Positions 59,067 to 64,000 of a DNA stretch of 64,000 nt are shown here, in pieces. Each line of letters starts with the position of its first letter. The stretch's first letter is position 1. The DNA lies in NCBI GenBank assembly GCA_021234155.1, contig JAJEKV010000426.1, positions 126,001-190,000 of the forward strand, given 5' to 3'. Below the pieces are notes generated by a model. That model was not told where the DNA came from and searched no databases. It saw only the letters and a program-made list of their open reading frames with translations. Position numbers and translations under genes: made by a program. The stretch is from Isoetes taiwanensis. Taxonomy: Eukaryota > Streptophyta > Lycopodiopsida > Isoetales > Isoetaceae.

Positions 59067-62000
59067 AAAATTTTCCCTGATCCTTCTCCTCTACTGTTTC
59101 TAGCTCTTTATTCCTTCGCCAAAATCGTGGATGAACTACGGCAGTAGCTTCCAAGAGCTCATCTCGTGGGAAGCGCTCTCTAATTTCATCTGAAACTGCT
59201 GCAGCTACCTCCTTAAAGTTTTCTCTTACCTTTGTAGTAATGCTTTCTAGATCAGTTTTAGGAACGGGTGTTCTCCTTACAAGCCTCCACGAATTTGATG
59301 TTTCGGAGAATACATCTGCATGTGGTGCAAGTAAGATAATATTGATATTTACTAATTAAAAACAGAAAGACCTACCTGAACCAATCTTCAATGCACTTTC
59401 ATACAAATATTTCCTTTGTTATTGTATCTTAGAGAACTCTTGGGACTGTCGCTTTCAATATCAAGTAGTTTGTACCACGCTAAGAACTTGTCTTTATTGT
59501 ATGGTACATATAGTGCAGAAGAGTATAAGCATCCAAGAGTGGTGCAACATAGTTTTCTTGCTGTTGTGTACTCAAAAATATACATTGTTTCCTTGGATGC
59601 CATTTTCACAAGCATGTTCATCTCATTTAACATGGGCAATTTTTGAAGTTCTTAAAGCCATGTCCTAACGACATCCCATCAAAGATTTAGAGGACAAAGC
59701 TGACTTCTCTCATTGATTTTAGCAACCAAGTTGCTGCTCCAACTACAATGGTCTGTTTTGGTTGCAGTACAATGAAGTCAAGATAAATGTGCAGGTGAAA
59801 TTATAGCAGATTAGGTAGATGGAGACCTATTCCAGTCTAGTATTGATGGAGCAAAACATATCAACATTCTACTATACTAATAAATACAAGCTCCAAGAGA
59901 TATCAAGGCATCAAGAGCGTACATTACATCAAAAGCCAAGCACATGCAAGTACCTCACTGAATTTGATATGGAATTCATCCATCAAGAAAGGCATATAGA
60001 TATTCATGCTAAAAGTAGAAGAGAATAACATGCACAAAATTGTTGTAAGAAGGCATTACCAGCAAGTGTGAACAATATCTCCAAATCCGTGAGGCGAGCT
60101 AATAATTCACTTGCCTTATCCGTGTCACCATCTTCATCTACTAATTTGTCCATCAAACCAACAAGTGTAGGATATTCTTCAAGAAGACGCTTTGCTGGAA
60201 AATATAAAGATATCCATCTTGTATTCACTGTCTTCATAAGCTTTCTACCTTTAGTTAATCCTTTAGACATATCTTGGAATTGCAAGTACCTGCTAACATC
60301 ATAATATTATCAAAAGAAAATAGAAATCTAAATAAGAGAAAGAGAAGATGCCTTTAATAACCTTACCTTTTTGGACTGCGGCAAAAGAACGTGGCTGCAC
60401 AAGTCCTTCAACATTCTCAATGCATTTAAAAGTATCCACAATTTTATACGCCAAATCCATCAGATAGGCCATGCAATGAATGGCCAATGCATAAGGGGCC
60501 AATGTGGTATGAATTCTCACACATAATCCAGTTCGATGTCCTTGCATGACAGAGCATCCATCAACCCCAATGCACATAAGTTTCTTGGCAATGTCTTCAA
60601 AGGGCAATTCTAATCCAGTAACAAGATTCTCCTTCACGATCTCAAATAAACTTAGGGCTGTGGCATCCTTTGTCATCTTCGTAACAGCAACAAAGTGTGA
60701 TTGCCGCACATGTTTATGTACACAATAAATGGTCATGGAAACCCAAGAAGTGAGGTCCTTTGCGCTAGCCTCATCTAAAGAAATTGCAAAATAGTCACAT
60801 TTCTTTAATGTTTCTATCAAGTCATCTTTAATGACTTGATCTATTGCTTTACCAAACTCCCAACCACCATTTCTTGAACAATGTGATGAAGGCAAGTTTT
60901 GAGTGCCAATTGCAACCAAGTACGGCTTAGCATATTCATAATCTAGCATGGGTCGTCCTCTCCTCAAAATATAAAAGACTGTTTGTACATGTATGATTTT
61001 GCTCCTCATTTGCTTCTCTAATGCTTTTTTATGCAAGCTAGGAATTGAATGTTTCTGTTTTATCTCCTCTTCCCAAATCCACTTCTTATATAATGCTTCA
61101 TTCCTAACATGCATACAGTCTGCTGCTGTCTTCCATCTTACCACACTTTCCTCTTTTCCATCCACAATCTTCTTCTCGTATATCTTTCCCAAATGCTTCT
61201 CAATTGTATCCAACTTTGGCTGCATCGTATGAGGCCTCCGATTCTTCCATGAACAAATAGAACACCGTGCTAGAACTATTAGTCAGCTGCCTACCTCTTC
61301 CTCATATCTCTCTATGCAAGGGTATATTTCTGCCCAAGTCGGCTGAAATTCCCTTTCACCAGCAACCCATCCTTTCCTCCCTCGCTTTCTCTTACGTTCT
61401 TCTTCCATCTCAATGTCTTGTGGTTCGGACTGAGATTGGGCATTGCCATGCATTCATCAAGATTTTCATTCTCAATTTGAATGGGATCATCTTATCCATT
61501 TGAGGTTCAAATTCCTGCTCCAATATCGAATGTGAATCACCCATCTTTGAAGTAGAGGCATGGTTTGTGGAGCCATTGAAATAGGCAAGGATGCCTCCTA
61601 CTTTAGGCCTCTTGTTTATGATCACTTTCTGCAAAGCAAGACTATTTCTTAATCAATAGAGTGGCTATCATGACTGCAGTCTAAATGATTATAGTGTAAG
61701 ACACTAAAGTTTATGCTTCTAATAAGAAAACATAGGTGATATTGTAGGCATTCACGATTACATATTCCAGCAGGTATACACAATTACACATTATCATTCA
61801 CAAGAGATTTTAGTAGAGATTTTAAAGCTTATAAATATTTTAAAAAGTATGCATCAAGTAATACAGTTTCTTGCAAGTAGAAGTTTGCTTATAAGTACCT
61901 TCTTAACTTGGCTGCAATCAAGCTTGGCAAACACCAAATCTCTGATTTCTCAAGCCTTAAGATGTTGAATCGATGACCTTCGAAGAGCTAGATCTGCATT

Positions 62001-62453
62001 CCTCTTAGTACCGGCATTTTTAAAATAGTCAAAGCACATAAAAATGCTTTGAATTTGTGGCTTGAAACCTCAAAAAGGCATATGATGTTGCTTCTACAAA
62101 AAGTTTCCAGAACTAAAGCTCCAAAACTAACGACCATAAGAGCGACAATGGCGAATCCAAACCCTTCGAACCTCAAAGGCGTCGAAAAGCTTGCTAAACT
62201 CCCTCCAATATGTTTCTTGAGGATAGGCGAATTCGATGATGGTGGCGGGAGGATCCATCGAGATCTTGGCTAATAATTTTTTTTTTCAGGCCTACTTAAC
62301 ATTCGTGCAACTCTTTTTTAAAATTTGGATTATTCGCCTTTTGGCGAATATTCGCCCTTAGAGACAACACTAGAAATATGTTGATCACCTTCCGAGCACC
62401 TACGGAGAGCAGCTAGCTGGAGAAGGAAAGTGAAAATGAAGATCCCTAAAGGT

Positions 62454-62463
62454 CTATTTATAG
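62454..62463 (-). promoter_or_regulatory. TATA box of the H3-like gene, separated from it by hAT-2
   Basis: CTATAAATAG on the minus strand. Without hAT-2 it would lie about 90 bp before the ATG at 53659, the same spacing as the TATA box of the neighbouring gene. Confidence 0.65.
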
Positions 62464-62572
62464 ATCTGGGGATTTTAGGGTTTGGACCTGCAATTTCATG
62501 TCGTACCATTTTGTAAAGCATTAGTGTCTGTAGGATTAATACATTGGGTTCCTTTAGGCAAAAAGTACCCAC

Positions 62573-62641
62573 CATTCACACAGTGCACGAGAAGCATTCT
62601 CAAAAGTTTTGAAAATGCCCAGGGTGCACTCTTTGAGGGGT
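62573..62641. repeat. Promoter palindrome, copy C
   Basis: A copy of the 52095-52166 palindrome: CCATTCACACAGTGCACGAG … GCATTCTCAAAA g TTTTGAAAATGC … GGTGCACTCTTTGAGGGGT. It lies about 110 bp upstream of the TATA box at 62454. Confidence 0.8.
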
Positions 62642-62777
62642 CACACCTTTTTTACTCAAATTTTCATTTTATAAGCAATTTCTTAGTGTCAGGACATTAG
62701 AATAAATTCAAGGTTTAAGCTACTCTGAGCTATCAGATTGCTCTAATTATGCATTTAGCTAGGTCAACATGGGTCCA

Positions 62778-62846
62778 CCACTCACACAATGTGCGAGAAG
62801 CATTCTCAAAAGTTTTGGAAATGCCCAGGCGCACTCTGTGAGGGGT
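62778..62846. repeat. Promoter palindrome, copy D
   Basis: Fourth copy, 205 bp upstream of copy C, the same spacing as between copies A and B. Inner arms are GCATTCTCAAAA and TTTTGGAAATGC. Confidence 0.8.
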
Positions 62847-62859
62847 CACTCCCTAATGG

Positions 62860-63770
62860 CCCTAAATTTTCAGGGTTTTCCCATAATTCTTGTTGTGCGT
62901 TTTTTCTTGACTATTTTTTCATGATGTGCTTAAATTAGTGAAATGTGTGCATAAATGGAGAACAATATGGGTGTAATATGGAGAAAATGTAAAAAATGTG
63001 AAAATATTAGGGATGAAGCATTTATGATGTATTGAAGTTGAACTTATGGACTTGAAGGTGTATAAAAGTCATTTTCAATGGTTAAAGCATGGGGTTGAGG
63101 TGGCGCAATCCTAGGAGACATGTAAGTTATTGGAGATCTAATGGTGGAGATTGCTTAAAGATGAATGGAGGAGATTTGATGTGTAAGTTTAAGAGGAGGG
63201 GTACGTCTCCTCATTCTCTCTCTCTCACTCTTGGAGTTTTCTTGAAGATCTGTTGTAGAGTGCATCTTCCATGGAAGAAATAAATGAAAATGATGAGGAT
63301 GAACCTCCTGATTTACGAGCATGTGATTTGTATGTGATTATTCATCTTCAGAATTTTGCTTGATTTCTTGCTAGTAGAATGGGATGCAATCCATTGCATA
63401 TACTTTGCAAGCTGCTTCTGCTTTGGTCCTTTCTTTCTGTTGGATTACATAAAGTGGTGCGTTTGCCGGGAGAAGCAAAGATTCTATTAGCATTATATTC
63501 AAGAAAAAAAAACCTTTACCATGAAATCACCGGTATTTGGAAATATCTTTGCGTAAGTTGTAATATTTGTAATGAGTATTGCTTCTTTCAAAATCAAACA
63601 AGACATGCAACATAGAGGTATGGATTTGATTTTTTAGCGAGGAAAATATACTTGAAGATAAAACGACCTGTTCTTCCTTTACCGCCCAAAAGTTTGAACG
63701 TAATGCCCGTGAATGCTTAAATCTTGTTGTGGATTTCACCGTAAAATGTAAGAAGAAAATCGTAAGGTTC
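62860..63770. other. Region upstream of the H3-like gene promoter
   Basis: No convincing gene. A CT-rich stretch (about 63207-63232) and short ORFs on both strands are present. It separates the palindromes from the next minus-strand ORF. Confidence 0.4.
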
Positions 63771-63772
63771 AT

Positions 63773-64000
63773 TCAAAGATCCATATTCTCATAAACAAAT
63801 GCTTGTATATATCTCGTGCAATACAAATTATCCACATCACGTGCAAAATAAATCTTAATGCCATTGCTTCGTCTATAGTCGGCCAAATCGTGCTCCAACC
63901 CGCGGTGCAATCCCCTCGTGGAACACCGTTGCCTTATGCCATACTCGGATCTTTTACCATCCGCCATAGCCGTGGTTTGCTTTCCGCCACTACCCAACTT
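63773..64000 (-). CDS. C-terminal end of an unrecognised ORF running off the window
   Basis: A reading frame open from the right edge ends at 63773 ('GLEHDLADYRRSNGIKIYFA', 'YIQAFVYENMDL'). It contains no recognised domain. It has the same orientation as the two genes of the H3-like block and may be the next member. Only 75 codons are visible, so it could also be chance. Confidence 0.3.
   Translation of the reverse strand, partial: KLGSGGKQTTAMADGKRSEYGIRQRCSTRGLHRGLEHDLADYRRSNGIKIYFARDVDNLYCTRYIQAFVYENMDL

Larger units (their letters stand above)
55729..61634 (-). pseudogene. hAT-family transposase, split by hAT-3
   Basis: The N-terminal exons (61634-61270, with a frame change) have a basic region 'ERKRKRGRKGWVAGE'. 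A BED-like zinc finger follows ('RCSICSWKN…KHLGK'), then 'VFYILRRGRPMLDYEY' and 'LPSSHCSRNGGWEFGKAI' (61225 to 60299). The catalytic region has 'FAISLDEASAKDL', 'IGVDGCSVMQGHRTGL' and 'LAIHCMAYLMDLA', typical of hAT transposases. The next exon (60285-60004) has 'VNTRWISLYFPAKRLLEEYP'. A further block at 59320-59075 ends 'HPRFWRRNKELE'. The C-terminal dimerisation domain lies at 56333-55729 ('TFSALGILKNKVRNKL', 'DSSLRIYACKYDD'). hAT-3 interrupts the gene between the last two blocks, and the frame is off by one even without it. Confidence 0.85.
53672..62372. mobile_element. hAT-2: hAT-type transposon with a broken transposase gene
   Basis: The termini TAGTGTTGTCTCTAA (53672) and TTAGAGACAACACTA (62372) are exact inverted repeats and fit the hAT end rule. 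GAAATAT flanks both sides (53665-53671 and 62373-62379); the eighth base differs (T/G). The GGCGAATATTCGCC palindrome next to the right end (about 62342-62355) also occurs at the left end of hAT-1, so the two are one family in opposite orientation. It carries a minus-strand transposase gene and the nested hAT-3. It is inserted between promoter and ATG of the H3-like gene. Confidence 0.9.

Noticed and set aside
62982-63290. Small plus-strand gene divergent from the H3-like promoter
   Set aside because: A 64-codon ORF without motif, start context or promoter; not distinguishable from chance.

Overview
The window is nuclear DNA of a land plant, most likely a fern or another seed-free vascular plant. 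This is inferred from a PLS-type PPR gene with many repeats of the 'SLKACG…LIDMYAKCG' style, from spliced plant-type gene fragments (kinesin-7, LIM, pectinesterase, NIF/FCP1-like), and from dense nested transposons in AT-rich DNA. No rRNA, tRNA, CRISPR or bacterial-type operon was seen. Almost every recognisable gene is broken or lies inside a transposon.

Layout: (1) 1-2283, a broken PPR gene on the minus strand. (2) 2.7-8.3 kb, a short Helitron (2700-3861), an isolated heat-shock promoter (3963-4079), a run of local tandem duplications, and the 3' end of a second, minus-strand Helitron (6727). (3) 8318-26631, an 18.3-kb DNA transposon with GGGTCCTCGCACG termini, two subterminal GCTAA arrays and a multi-exon transposase-like gene on the minus strand. 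It also carries an acidic accessory gene and host-like exons (NIF/FCP1 phosphatase, LIM), and it contains a very young Ty1/copia element (14618-19992). (4) 26931-50117, a degenerate Ty3/gypsy element on the minus strand. It is split by an older Ty1/copia element (29431-47183, TSD AGTGT), which is itself split by a hAT-type element (31821-43826, TSD GATCTGTG) carrying kinesin, PPR and pectinesterase fragments.

(5) 50118-53664 plus 62373-64000 is one block cut by a second hAT element (53672-62372), which holds a third hAT element (56335-59066). The block is the most unusual part of the window. It has two minus-strand genes, each with a TATAAATAG box and two copies of a roughly 70-bp imperfect palindrome upstream. 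One gene encodes a histone H3-like protein: its N-terminus is MARTKQTAR followed by Met at the place of H3 Lys9, then a long charged linker, then a divergent H3 histone fold. The other gene encodes a protein I cannot place. Repeated promoter modules in front of collinear genes, with a different base composition from the flanks, suggest remains of an endogenised DNA virus or an undescribed large mobile element. That interpretation is inference.

Nesting gives an order of events: gypsy, then copia-2, then hAT-1; the H3-like block, then hAT-2, then hAT-3; and the large GGGTCC transposon, then copia-1 (LTRs nearly identical). In two cases, removing the insert restores the interrupted reading frame across the target duplication, which confirms the boundaries.
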